In this document: positions 31,993-40,071 of the stretch, piece by piece
Position numbering within the stretch: position 1 is the stretch's first letter
Layout of the letters: every line of letters starts with the position of its first letter
Source: WLMZ01 sp037139095
GTDB taxonomy: Bacteria; Actinomycetota; Acidimicrobiia; Acidimicrobiales; Ilumatobacteraceae
DNA: 40,720 nt
Assembly: GCA_037139095.1 (NCBI GenBank)
Contig: JBAXHD010000021.1
Location: forward strand, 1-40,720
Direction of reading: 5' to 3'
Position numbers and translations under genes: made by a program
Notes under the pieces: generated by a model
What the model saw: only the letters and a program-made list of their open reading frames with translations
The model's database searches: none
Told to the model about the DNA's origin: nothing

Positions 31993-32693
31993 CAGTGGTG
32001 TTCGCCGCGCCAGATCGGTGATCGTGGAGGTTCGAACATGGCCGCCATTGGCTGCCCGTCGATGGCAGCAAACGCCATCGGCCCCCACCATGAAGCACCG
32101 GCCGCGCCGCGTGGCAACGAGTCGCGCGAGAACCAACCAACGTCGGCGGTCTCGAGAGGGTGTGGCTTCAGTTCGCCGCCGGTTGCCCGACACTGGAACA
32201 GCAGCATGTACATCGCAAAGCGGGTGAAGCCCATGCGCTGACCATCGAGCACAGCAATGATCTGCACCGGTTCGCACTCGATACCGGTCTCTTCGAGCAC
32301 TTCTTTTACGACGACTTCTGCAGGCGAGTAGCCAGCATCGGCCCAGCCGGTTGGGTACAACCAGATGAAACTGTCAGAGCGCTGAACGAGCAGTATTTCG
32401 CCGTTGTCGTTGCCGACGATGGCACCGATGGCAACCTTTGGCGTCACGTATCCGGGTACGCCCTCGCCGACGCTTTCCATCCATTCTTGAATGAAGTGGT
32501 CTTGTTCGCGGCGCACCTCGAGGGCATCGTCGGCAGCGGCCTTGATGTCGCCTGCTACATGGAGCACTTCTTCGAAACGCTCGCGTTCGTACAGGCTCTG
32601 GGTGAAGCCCAGACCAGTGCGCGCGATGCCAGCGAGTGCTTCGCTCCAGCGAACCAAATCTCGGGTGAAGTCCTGTGGGTTTGGGTCGCTCAC
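31992..32693 (-). CDS. NUDIX hydrolase, YjhB-like
   Basis: A 233-residue protein from GTG 32693 (frame open to 32726; 'AGGG' lies 9-10 bases before the GTG). An N-terminal helical domain ('LVRWSEALAGIARTGLGFTQ', 'YERERFEEVLHVAGDI') is the NUDIX_N region of YjhB-type ADP-ribose/nucleoside-diphosphate hydrolases, followed by 'GYVTPKVAIGAIV' and the Nudix box 'GWADAGYSPAEVVVKEVLEETGI'-like segment. In that box the first conserved Glu is Tyr and the Arg is Lys, while the metal-binding EExG core is intact. It is the upstream partner of the amidohydrolase in a two-gene unit. Confidence 0.88.
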   Translation of the reverse strand: MSDPNPQDFTRDLVRWSEALAGIARTGLGFTQSLYERERFEEVLHVAGDIKAAADDALEVRREQDHFIQEWMESVGEGVPGYVTPKVAIGAIVGNDNGEILLVQRSDSFIWLYPTGWADAGYSPAEVVVKEVLEETGIECEPVQIIAVLDGQRMGFTRFAMYMLLFQCRATGGELKPHPLETADVGWFSRDSLPRGAAGASWWGPMAFAAIDGQPMAAMFEPPRSPIWRGEHH

Positions 32694-32755
32694 GAGGGCG
32701 ACCCTACCGCAGGGTTGACATCGCAAGTCCTATCGCAGCGACCCAAATGAGCGAG

Positions 32756-33259
32756 TTACTCGCCGTGGTTCGGTGTCGCGTCTCGTTGGTGCCTTCGGTC
32801 AAGAACGGTCTTCGCTTTCCAGGCGCCCCAGATCAGGCCGGGCTCTTGTAACGACTCGTCGATATCGCCCCACGCCGCCGGACTGAGGTCGTAGATGTCG
32901 TCGGGAAAGGACCGCAATGAGAAGTCGCCGCGATGGGGCGGCTGCACGCCAGCGGCGCGCAGCACATCGGTTGGATAGCGAACGGCGCTTCTCAGCACAC
33001 TGAGCGGATTGCTGCGTTGCGCGTCGACATCGGTGGCCAACAATTCGTTGAGCTCGCGCAGCACCACCGGTGCGGCGGAGTGAGCCATCTGCTGGGCTGC
33101 GGCCAGCAACTGATCGGAATGCGGATACCCACATCGGCGAGCAGTGTTCAGTACGCAACCCACAAGCCAACCGGGAAGAACAGCCTCGACCGCATCGGCG
33201 AGCAGTTGCGGATATTCGTTCACGAGAACATCCTCGCACGGCGGTACCGAATCCCCCAA
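32756..33259 (-). CDS. Conserved-looking hypothetical protein, 167 residues
   Basis: No family recognised. It has a helical first half ('NEYPQLLADAVEAVLPGWLVG', 'SDQLLAAAQQMAHSAAPVVLREL') and a Pro/Asp-rich second half with 'PPHRGDFSLRSFPDDIYDLSP' and 'WGDIDESLQEPGLIWGAWKAK', which looks strongly constrained. Two Cys lie near the middle of the first half ('LVGCVLNTARRCGYPHSDQ'). There is no signal peptide or membrane helix. The start is 26 bp from that of the divergent binding lipoprotein, so the two share a promoter region. GC and codon use match the neighbours. Confidence 0.8.
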   Translation of the reverse strand: MGDSVPPCEDVLVNEYPQLLADAVEAVLPGWLVGCVLNTARRCGYPHSDQLLAAAQQMAHSAAPVVLRELNELLATDVDAQRSNPLSVLRSAVRYPTDVLRAAGVQPPHRGDFSLRSFPDDIYDLSPAAWGDIDESLQEPGLIWGAWKAKTVLDRRHQRDATPNHGE

Positions 33260-33285
33260 CGGGTACTCACCTACACTTGCCGCCC

Positions 33286-34614
33286 ATGAGCACGCGTCGA
33301 TCGGCCAAATCGCTGAGCCGCTTGCCCATCATTCGAATCGCTGCGCTTGGCGCTGTGCTGGTGGCGTGCAGCGCGACCCAAAATTCAACAGCGCCTTCAG
33401 CACCCCCCGAGTCGTCGGCGCCCAACGGTCCCAAGGTGAGGGCCGACGACGGCGTGTTGCGTATTGGCGTCTTGTTGCCGGCCAGCGGCGAAGGAGCAGC
33501 CATCGGGCAGTCTGCTCGGGCCGCTGTTCGCGTTGCCGTTGCCGAGGCCAACGCCAACGGTGGAGTTCACGATCGACCTGTCGAACTCGTGATCCGCGAC
33601 GAAGGCTCCGATGCTGCGTCGGCGGCAGCGAGCTTTCAGCAACTGGTCGACTCACAGGTGGATGTCGTGGTCGGACCTGCGTCGTCGAACGTGGCGATTT
33701 CGCTGGCATCAACCATCGCAAGCTCAGGCCTTGCAGCGTGCTCGCCAAGCGCATCAACCATCGCTCTCGACAACATTCCTTCGCGCACCATGCTGTTCCG
33801 CACGATTGCCTCAGACAGCTTGCAGGCCGAAGCGATGGCCGAGGCGATTGAACAAACCGGAAAATCATCGGCCGCGATCACCTTTGTCGACGATGGCTAC
33901 GGGCGTCCCTTTGCTCAGGCGCTGCGGCAAGCGCTTGCCCGTCGAAACGTGCCGGTTAAGGCCTTCGTTGGGTTTGCCGTCAACGATGATGAGTTTGCCC
34001 CCGAAGCAGCAGCGCTGGTGGCCACGAAGGCTGCGACGATCGCTCTTGTCGGCGACGCCGATGCGGGTTCTCGCATGTTGGTCGCGCTTGCCAATGCCAC
34101 CAAATCGTCGCCTCGAGAAATCGTTGTGAACGATGCGCTACGCCGCCCCATGTCGATCGGAGTGCTGGGCTCGATTACCGAGGCTGTCCGCAGCAAGGTG
34201 GTCGGTGTATCGCAACGCGTGGTGACCCCAAACGGTGACAGCGACAGCGGAGCACTGCTCGCGGCCATTGCGCAGCTCACCAAAGAATCGGCCACTGGTC
34301 TCTTTGCTACGCAGGCCTACGACTGCGCGAACTTGTTCATGCTCGCAGCAATTCGAAGCGGGTCAACTCGAGCAGATCTCATCGCCAGCGAAGTTGTCGC
34401 CGTCAGTGTTGGCGGGTCGGCATGCGCGACATTTGCTCAGTGCGCAAACCTGCTCGCCGAAGGTCGCAACATTGACTACGACGGCCCAAGCGGGAGGCTG
34501 CAATTGGGGCTGAATGGCGATCCAACGACCGCAGATTTCGAGACGTTTGTTTTTGACAGCAGTGGCCGCGACGTAAAGAAATCGATGATCTCCGTCGTTG
34601 CCAACTCGCGCTGA
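33286..34614 (+). CDS. Branched-chain amino acid-type ABC substrate-binding lipoprotein
   Basis: A 442-residue lipoprotein: ATG 33286, signal with 'VLVAC' (Cys28) and an Asn/Ser/Pro tether. The Leu/Ile/Val-binding (Peripla_BP_6) fold is seen in 'LRIGVLLPASGEGAAIGQS', 'AVAEANANGGVHDRPVELVIRDEGSD', 'VVVGPASSNVAISLA', 'FRTIASDSLQAEAMAE' and 'YDCANLFMLAAIRSGST'. No permease or ATPase of this class is present, so it may deliver its ligand to a distant transporter or act as a sensor. It lacks a ribosome-binding site; a 'TACACT' hexamer 12-17 bases upstream would fit a leaderless transcript. Confidence 0.9.
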   Translation: MSTRRSAKSLSRLPIIRIAALGAVLVACSATQNSTAPSAPPESSAPNGPKVRADDGVLRIGVLLPASGEGAAIGQSARAAVRVAVAEANANGGVHDRPVELVIRDEGSDAASAAASFQQLVDSQVDVVVGPASSNVAISLASTIASSGLAACSPSASTIALDNIPSRTMLFRTIASDSLQAEAMAEAIEQTGKSSAAITFVDDGYGRPFAQALRQALARRNVPVKAFVGFAVNDDEFAPEAAALVATKAATIALVGDADAGSRMLVALANATKSSPREIVVNDALRRPMSIGVLGSITEAVRSKVVGVSQRVVTPNGDSDSGALLAAIAQLTKESATGLFATQAYDCANLFMLAAIRSGSTRADLIASEVVAVSVGGSACATFAQCANLLAEGRNIDYDGPSGRLQLGLNGDPTTADFETFVFDSSGRDVKKSMISVVANSR

Positions 34615-34624
34615 CGCTGCGCGT

Positions 34625-35311
34625 CTACTTGTAGTCGACGAAGAGTTGTTCGGGCGGCGTGACCATGCCCACGTAGAACTGACCGAAGTCGGCAAAGATG
34701 GCCGAGGCCCGGTCGAACCTCATTGTGTAGACAACGTCTTTTAGATCGTCGACATGGTTACCGAACAAGGTGACGCCCCACTCGAACTCATCGAGACCAG
34801 ATGACGCCGTGATGAGCTGCACGATGCGACCGGCAAAGGTGCGACCGCTCTTGCCGTGGTCTTGCATCAGCTCGGCACGCTCTTCGTACGGCAGGGTGAA
34901 CCAGTTGGCGCCCTGCTCGCGTCGCTTCGACATCGGGTAGAAGCAGAACGCATGCTTGCCTTCGGGAGGTAGCACCGGATACAAGCGAGGCTGCAGCATC
35001 TCGGCGGGCATGTTCTTCGCGTATTCGCTGACTTCGGTGATGGACACGTAACTGTCGCTCACGGTAAGGCCCGCAACTTGCACTCGTGCCTGCAGCCGGC
35101 GCAGCACGCGCATATCGGCGTGGAGAGCCATGATGGCGACGTCGCACTTGTGGCCGAGCATTGCAGCGGTGATCACCTGCGCGCCTTCGGCTTGGGCTGC
35201 TTTCACGCCAGCAATGAACACTTCGTTATCAAGGTGTTCGGAGTTGTGGCAGAAAAGGTGCAGGACCGTGAGCCCCGTGCTTGGGATGACAGGCTGTGAC
35301 TGGGTCGACAT
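34625..35311 (-). CDS. hemQ: Coproheme decarboxylase HemQ/ChdC (chlorite dismutase family)
   Basis: Last step of the coproporphyrin-dependent haem pathway of Gram-positive bacteria: oxidative decarboxylation of coproheme III to haem b with peroxide. 228 residues from ATG 35311. Family blocks: 'YPMSKRREQGANWFTLPYEER' with the catalytic Tyr, 'LMQDHGKSGRTFAGRIVQLI' with the proximal haem His, 'GLDEFEWGVTLFG' and 'MRFDRASAIFADFGQFYVG'. The frame is open far upstream, but that sequence overlaps fdhD and is not HemQ. Other haem genes are not in the window. It may supply haem to the peroxidase at 9531-15941, though that is only a biochemical link. Confidence 0.95.
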   Translation of the reverse strand: MSTQSQPVIPSTGLTVLHLFCHNSEHLDNEVFIAGVKAAQAEGAQVITAAMLGHKCDVAIMALHADMRVLRRLQARVQVAGLTVSDSYVSITEVSEYAKNMPAEMLQPRLYPVLPPEGKHAFCFYPMSKRREQGANWFTLPYEERAELMQDHGKSGRTFAGRIVQLITASSGLDEFEWGVTLFGNHVDDLKDVVYTMRFDRASAIFADFGQFYVGMVTPPEQLFVDYK

Positions 35312-35360
35312 GACCTGCACGCTACCGGCCGGTATGTGCGAGCACTGCTCGCCGACGACG

Positions 35361-36170
35361 TCAGTCGAGTCGTTCGGGCGAATAGATGTTGAGCCGATCG
35401 GAGCGGACAAACCCGGCAAGCACCAGGTTGGCGCGCCGCGCGGTCTGAACGGCCAGCGACGTAGGGGCGCTGACGCTGACGAGCACACTGAAACCCGCGG
35501 CCCACGCCTTTTGCACCATCTCAAAGCTCGAACGGCCGCTGACAAATAATCCGAGTCCGGTGGCAGGCAACTGATGATCGAGCAACATCCGCCCGATGAC
35601 CTTGTCGACAGCGTTGTGGCGACCGACGTCTTCTCTGGTGAGCGAGATGTTGCCCTGAGCGTCGAATACCGCTGCGCCGTGAACAGCACCGGTGCTGCTG
35701 AACAACGCTTGGCTAGCGAGGACACGCGCGCAAATGTCGGGGAATGTGTCGAAGTCGAAACCGACTGCGTTGGCCGGGTCAAGCGGCATCAGCCTGCTGC
35801 AGAGTTGGTCGATGCTGTCGTTGCCGCAGAGCCCGCAACTACTCGAGGTGGTGCCGAGTCGCGGCGTTGGGATTGGTGCACGCCCACCGGTTTCGACAGT
35901 GACCACGTTGAACTCGCTGGTGACGGCCGAGCCATTTGCGCAGTATCGAACGCTGGTGACCGGCATGCCGCCAAGCACACCCTCGGTATGGCAAAAGCCG
36001 ACAGCGAGTTCGTAGTCGTTGCCAGGCGTGCGCATCGTGGTGCTGATCTGCACACCGTCGAGTTGGATCGACATGGGCTCTTCGACGATGAGATCGTCGG
36101 GTTCGCGCCGCCGCGACCCACCCGTTGCAACGCGGGTCACGAGCAGAGTGTCGGTGCGGCTACGGGGCAT
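35361..36170 (-). CDS. fdhD: Sulfurtransferase FdhD for formate dehydrogenase
   Basis: Transfers sulfur from IscS to the molybdenum/bis-MGD cofactor of formate dehydrogenases. 269 residues from ATG 36170 (GTG 36173 also possible). The catalytic Cys pair is in 'SSSCGLCGNDSI'; other conserved blocks are 'EEPMSIQLDG', 'RTPGNDYELAVGFCHTEGV', 'STGAVHGAAVFD', 'TREDVGRHNAVDKVIG' and 'VSGRSSFEMVQKAW'. No formate dehydrogenase gene is in the window. It is divergent from the aquaporin gene and 49 bp upstream of hemQ on the same strand. Confidence 0.95.
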   Translation of the reverse strand: MPRSRTDTLLVTRVATGGSRRREPDDLIVEEPMSIQLDGVQISTTMRTPGNDYELAVGFCHTEGVLGGMPVTSVRYCANGSAVTSEFNVVTVETGGRAPIPTPRLGTTSSSCGLCGNDSIDQLCSRLMPLDPANAVGFDFDTFPDICARVLASQALFSSTGAVHGAAVFDAQGNISLTREDVGRHNAVDKVIGRMLLDHQLPATGLGLFVSGRSSFEMVQKAWAAGFSVLVSVSAPTSLAVQTARRANLVLAGFVRSDRLNIYSPERLD

Positions 36171-36208
36171 CACTTATGGAGAGTAGCGAACATGCCTAAC
36201 GTTTTTGT

Positions 36209-36260
36209 GCTGCCGGGGGAAGGCAGCCACGCGGTCATGTCGGCCGCACATACAGGAGGT
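36209..36260 (+). promoter_or_regulatory. Leader of the aquaporin gene: small hairpin and strong ribosome-binding site
   Basis: GCTGCC and GGCAGC (36209-36227) form a 6-bp stem with a 7-base loop. AGGAGGT at 36254-36260 is the best Shine-Dalgarno in the window and fixes the GTG at 36268. Confidence 0.6.
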
Positions 36261-36267
36261 ATCTCAA

Positions 36268-36981
36268 GTGAAAATCAACCCTCGTATTTTGGGGGCCGAG
36301 GTGCTTGGCACAGCGGTGCTCATGCTGGGCGGTCCAGGTACGGCCATCTTGATGGCCCCAAGCGAATCGAAGCTGCTTGCCGTATCGCTCGCGTTCGGCT
36401 TTTCGTTGCTCATCATGGCCTATGTGATTGGGCCAATCAGCGGTTGCCATATCAACCCGGCGGTCACATTTGGCTTGTGGGTCTCACGCAAAATCAGCGG
36501 CGCTCACGCTCTCGCCGCAGTCATCGGTCAGCTCATCGGCGCTTGGCTCGGCGGGCTCATTATTTGGGGCATCGTCAAGGCTTCGAATTCTGATTTCGGT
36601 GGCGGCGCATTTGCCTCGAACGGCTACGGCGCTCATTCGCCAGCTGGTTACAAGCTCGGTTCGGCAGCGATTGCCGAGATTGTGTTCACCGCGCTGCTCG
36701 TCATCGTGGTGTTGTTCACCACCACCAAGAAGTTCAGCGTTGGCATGGGCGGCCTCGTTGCCGGTATCACGTTGGCGTTGATCCATCTCATCTCAATCCC
36801 GATTGACAACACGTCGGTCAACCCGGCACGCAGCTTTGGTGCAGCGATCTTTGCGGCTCCAGCCAACGAAGCGCTGAAGCAACTCTGGGCCTTTGTGGTG
36901 TTCCCGCTTGTTGGTGCAGCAGTTGGTGCAGCGATTTTCATGCTGCTCAATTCAGCCAAGGCAGAAGCGGCCGACGCCTAA
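36268..36981 (+). CDS. aqpZ: Aquaporin Z-like water channel
   Basis: A 237-residue membrane protein with six helices. GTG 36268 sits seven bases after AGGAGGT. Both half-helix motifs are intact: 'GCHINPAVT' and 'NTSVNPARSFG'. The selectivity filter reads Phe ('AFGFSLL'), His ('ALIHLISIP'), Thr ('DNTSVNP') and Arg, the pattern of water-specific AqpZ rather than glycerol facilitators. The sequence between helices 3 and 4 is somewhat long and Gly-rich ('SDFGGGAFASNGYGAHSPAG'). Likely role in osmotic balance. Confidence 0.96.
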   Translation: MKINPRILGAEVLGTAVLMLGGPGTAILMAPSESKLLAVSLAFGFSLLIMAYVIGPISGCHINPAVTFGLWVSRKISGAHALAAVIGQLIGAWLGGLIIWGIVKASNSDFGGGAFASNGYGAHSPAGYKLGSAAIAEIVFTALLVIVVLFTTTKKFSVGMGGLVAGITLALIHLISIPIDNTSVNPARSFGAAIFAAPANEALKQLWAFVVFPLVGAAVGAAIFMLLNSAKAEAADA

Positions 36982-37007
36982 ACAGCACCGGCCTGGGTCT
37001 GGGCGTA

Positions 37008-37039
37008 GGCATGGCGCCGCGTTAAGGTGGCGCCATGCC
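37008..37039 (+). promoter_or_regulatory. 11-bp hairpin that sequesters the cyclophilin start codon
   Basis: GGCATGGCGCC (37008-37018) pairs perfectly with GGCGCCATGCC (37029-37039). The 3' arm contains the ATG (37035-37037), and the 10-base loop contains the AAGG ribosome-binding site (37024-37027). Candidate translational switch; it could also attenuate read-through from aqpZ. Confidence 0.7.
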
Positions 37040-37589
37040 TCACGCTTTCCCTCCCTTTGACGGCTCCGCGCCTGTCAGCCAAAAGTTCAGCTCAGCCCCA
37101 GAGATGGGCATCGACACCTCGAAGCGCTACACCGCAACGATGGACACCTCGATGGGCACCATGGTGATCGCGCTCGACGCAATCAACGCTCCGCTCACGG
37201 TGAACAACTTCGTGTTCTTGGCGCTCAACCACTACTACGAAGGTGTCATCTTCCACCGCATCATCAACGGCTTCATGTGCCAAGGTGGAGACCCAACTGG
37301 CACCGGCACTGGTGGCCCTGGCTACCGCTTCAACGACGAGCCCGTCAAGCAGCGCTACCAGCTTGGTTCCATTGCAATGGCGAACGCGGGGCCAAACACC
37401 AACGGCAGCCAGTTCTTCCTCATCAGTGGTCCCAGTGGCGTTGGCCTACCGCCGCAGTACAACCACTTCGGTCAGATCGTGAAGGGCCTCGAGGTTCTCG
37501 ACGCAATGCAGGCAGTGCAAACTGCTCGCGGCGACCGCCCGCTTGCCGACGTTGTCATCAACAAAGTCACCATCACCGTCGCCGATTGA
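37035..37589 (+). CDS. Peptidyl-prolyl cis-trans isomerase, cyclophilin type
   Basis: A 184-residue cyclophilin without a signal peptide, so cytoplasmic. Catalytic-site blocks: 'FHRIINGFMCQGGDPTGTGTG' with the catalytic Arg, 'GSIAMANAGPNTNGSQFF' and 'YNHFGQIVKGLEVLDAM'. The N-terminal ~30 residues ('FPPFDGSAPVSQKFSSAPEM') precede the barrel and are common in actinobacterial forms. The ATG lies in the 3' arm of an 11-bp hairpin with the ribosome-binding site in the loop. Its stop overlaps the TTG start of the next gene. Confidence 0.95.
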   Translation: MPHAFPPFDGSAPVSQKFSSAPEMGIDTSKRYTATMDTSMGTMVIALDAINAPLTVNNFVFLALNHYYEGVIFHRIINGFMCQGGDPTGTGTGGPGYRFNDEPVKQRYQLGSIAMANAGPNTNGSQFFLISGPSGVGLPPQYNHFGQIVKGLEVLDAMQAVQTARGDRPLADVVINKVTITVAD

Positions 37590-38770
37590 GTCGCACGCTC
37601 GGTGCCGCTGAGGCACGTCGAATCGCGCTCGCCGCTCAGGGTCTCGCCGATCCGAGACCCACAGGCCGCGTCGATCGTCGTCATCTCCGCAAGGTGCTTG
37701 ATCAGATTGGGCTCATCCAGATCGACGCGGTCAACGTGTTGGTCCGCAGCCAAGAGCTCCCGTTGTTCTCTCGCCTTGGCGCGCATCCGCGCTCGCTGAT
37801 TGCCGATGCCACCGACGATGGCGAACTGTTTGAGTATTGGGTGCACGAAGCCAGCCATGTGCCCACCGAGCACTATCACCTGCATAGGTGGCGAATGGTG
37901 GGCGAGCACGGGTGGGGCACGTTTCGGCGGCTCAATGAGCGCCGGCCAGATTTCGTTCACGAAGTGCTCGAACGGGTTCGTGAAACTGGTCCGGTAGTGG
38001 CAGGCGATTTCAATTCGCGTGTTGGCCCCAAAGGCACGTGGTGGGATTGGGACGATGCCAAGATCGCGCTCGAGCACTTGTTCTTCATCGGCAAAGTGGC
38101 GGGTCGGCGCCGGCCAAAGGATTTCGCGCGACTCTACGATCTTGCCGATCGATGGATTCCAGCCGAGGCGCTTGATCGCGAAATGCCCGATGAGTCCGAG
38201 GCGCGCAAGCAACTCTTGATGCTCGCCGCAAAGCACCACGGGGTCGCAACGCTGAGCGATCTCACCGACTACCACCGGCAAAAGAACGCGCCCTGCAAGC
38301 CGCTGATCAACGAGCTCGTCGACGACGGCCAACTCGTTGCAGTGAACGTCGAGGGTTGGAAACAGCAGGCGTATATGCACCCACAGGCGCGGGTACCGAG
38401 GCGCGTAAACGGTCGAGCGTTGCTGAGTCCGTTCGACTCGTTGGTGTTTAACCGCGAACGCACCGAGCGGGTCTTTGGTTTTCATTACCGCATTGAGATC
38501 TACACGCCCCAGCCCAAGCGAGTCTTCGGGTACTACGTGCTTCCGTTTTTGCTGGGCGACGAACTCGTTGGCCGTGTCGATCTCAAGGCCGATCGTCAGA
38601 ACTCAACGCTGCTCGTGCAGGGGTCCTATGCCGAGCCCGGTGTTCCCGATGCGGTCATCGTTCCCGAGTTGGCCGACGAGCTGCGGCTGATGGCGAGTTG
38701 GCTCGAGCTCGATTCTGTGCAGGTTCAGTCACGTGGCGCCCTTGCTCGTGCGCTGTCGAGGGCGTTCTAG
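37586..38770 (+). CDS. AlkX/YcaQ-like DNA glycosylase (winged-helix HTH_42 family)
   Basis: A 394-residue protein of the family that unhooks DNA interstrand crosslinks and bulky alkyl adducts (E. coli YcaQ/AlkX, Streptomyces AlkZ). The catalytic Q-x-D motif is seen as 'IQIDAVNVLVRSQ' (Gln45, Asp47), the AlkX version rather than the AlkZ Q-x-Q. Other family blocks: 'LFEYWVHEASHVP', 'RLYDLADRWIPAEAL', 'GVATLSDLTDYHR', 'LLSPFDSLVFNRERTERVFGF' and 'RVFGYYVLPFLLGDELVGRVDLKADR'. The TTG start at 37586 overlaps the cyclophilin stop (TTGA) and matches the conserved N-terminus; the open frame upstream of it lies inside cyclophilin and is not used. Confidence 0.93.
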   Translation: MSRTLGAAEARRIALAAQGLADPRPTGRVDRRHLRKVLDQIGLIQIDAVNVLVRSQELPLFSRLGAHPRSLIADATDDGELFEYWVHEASHVPTEHYHLHRWRMVGEHGWGTFRRLNERRPDFVHEVLERVRETGPVVAGDFNSRVGPKGTWWDWDDAKIALEHLFFIGKVAGRRRPKDFARLYDLADRWIPAEALDREMPDESEARKQLLMLAAKHHGVATLSDLTDYHRQKNAPCKPLINELVDDGQLVAVNVEGWKQQAYMHPQARVPRRVNGRALLSPFDSLVFNRERTERVFGFHYRIEIYTPQPKRVFGYYVLPFLLGDELVGRVDLKADRQNSTLLVQGSYAEPGVPDAVIVPELADELRLMASWLELDSVQVQSRGALARALSRAF

Positions 38771-38830
38771 TCCATCGGCCGCAACGCAATGCCCACTTGC
38801 CGCGTCGGTGAGGTCATTACGATTCGACCG

Positions 38831-40045
38831 ATGTCCTCCGAAGCCGAGCGCGACAACCCCGAGACCAAGAACACCAAAGCTGCGTTGCCGGTGTGGGTCA
38901 CGACGATGCCGCGTTGGGTGTGGCGAGCGGTCGCAATCTTCTGGGTCGGCTATCTACTCACGATGTCCACCCGGTTCATGTTCGACCGGCTCACCGGCCT
39001 GATGATCCTGTTATTGGTTTCGCTTTTCCTTGCGTTGGCGATTGAGCCCGGCGTGAATCGTCTCGCGGCCCGAGGCTGGCGCCGCGGTTCGGCCACGGCG
39101 ATCATTTTGTTTGCGGTGTTCTTGTTCACCGTGATCTTTGTGGTCGCGATCGCTTCATTGGTGGGCGGCCAGATCGCCGACATCTTGAACGACACGCCAA
39201 AGACCATCACCAAAGTGGTCGGGTTCATCAACCGACACTTCAATACCGACATCAATCCGCAAAAGGTGATCGACAGTACCCAAGACCCCAACGGCGCGTT
39301 CCAGAGGTTCATCAAGTCGCAGCAAGCCAAGGCCTTCGATGTCTCGGTGGCGGCACTTGGCGTTCTGCTGCAACTCTTCTCGGTGTTGTTGTTCACCTTC
39401 TATCTGGTGGCCGATGGCCCACGCATGCGTCGCAGCATCTGTAGTCGGCTGCGCCCCGAACGTCAGCAACGTGTGCTCTATGTGTGGGAGTTAGCCATCA
39501 CCAAGACCGGCGGCTATCTGTATTCGCGAGCCCTCCTCGCCGCGATCTCAGCCTTCTTCCATTGGGTGATGTTCCAATCGTTGGGCACGCGGGCGCCCAT
39601 CGCGATGGCGTTGTGGGTGGGTCTCGTCAGCCAGTTCCTTCCCGTTGTCGGCACGTATCTCGCGGGCGCGTTGCCGATCTTGTTGGCCCTCGTCGACTCG
39701 CCGGGCAAAGCAATGGTGATGTTTGTGTTCGTGGTGCTCTATCAACAGGTTGAGAACTACTTGTTCTTGCCGCGCATCACCGCGCGCACGATGGAACTGC
39801 ACCCGGCGTTGGCGTTTGGCGCGGCGCTCGCTGGCGGCGCGGTGCTTGGGCCCGTGGGAGCCATTCTGGCGTTGCCGGCGGCCGCTATGGCCCAAGCTGT
39901 TCTGAGCGAAGGCGGTGTGCGTCACGAGGTAATCGATGCGCCTCTGACTCGCGTGGGCATCGATACGTTCACTGCGAAAAAGCGACGACGTAAAAAGGGT
40001 GATCAAGCTTCAGACGACGATGAGTCATCCGATGATCCGGCCTAA
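38831..40045 (+). CDS. AI-2E family (PerM/TqsA-like) membrane transporter
   Basis: A 404-residue membrane protein with about eight hydrophobic segments and the family layout: two N-terminal helices, a third with 'LFLALAIEPGVNRLAARGWRRG', a cytosolic-type loop with amphipathic helices ('ILNDTPKTITKVVGFINRHF'), then 'LFTFYLVADGPRMRR' and the conserved 'VGLVSQFLPVVGTYLAGALPIL' and 'YQQVENYLFLPRI'. The C-terminus is a charged tail of Lys/Arg followed by Asp/Ser. Family members export small molecules or ions; the substrate is not predictable. ATG 38831 is chosen over 38789 because it precedes the first charged cytoplasmic segment; neither has a clear ribosome-binding site. Confidence 0.93.
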   Translation: MSSEAERDNPETKNTKAALPVWVTTMPRWVWRAVAIFWVGYLLTMSTRFMFDRLTGLMILLLVSLFLALAIEPGVNRLAARGWRRGSATAIILFAVFLFTVIFVVAIASLVGGQIADILNDTPKTITKVVGFINRHFNTDINPQKVIDSTQDPNGAFQRFIKSQQAKAFDVSVAALGVLLQLFSVLLFTFYLVADGPRMRRSICSRLRPERQQRVLYVWELAITKTGGYLYSRALLAAISAFFHWVMFQSLGTRAPIAMALWVGLVSQFLPVVGTYLAGALPILLALVDSPGKAMVMFVFVVLYQQVENYLFLPRITARTMELHPALAFGAALAGGAVLGPVGAILALPAAAMAQAVLSEGGVRHEVIDAPLTRVGIDTFTAKKRRRKKGDQASDDDESSDDPA

Positions 40046-40071
40046 TGCTGTTGGCCGGGCGGCGCTGAACC

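Noticed and set aside
31993..32277. Upstream extension of the amidohydrolase frame that might supply the missing N-terminus
   Set aside because: The residues are Arg/Cys-rich frame-shadow of the NUDIX gene and do not resemble the beta-sandwich of amidohydrolases.
35312..35782. N-terminal extension of the hemQ reading frame
   Set aside because: The frame stays open, but it overlaps fdhD and the sequence is unlike HemQ; the family start fits ATG 35311.
37277..37585. Upstream extension of the AlkX-like frame
   Set aside because: It lies wholly inside the cyclophilin gene in another frame; the conserved N-terminus begins at TTG 37586.
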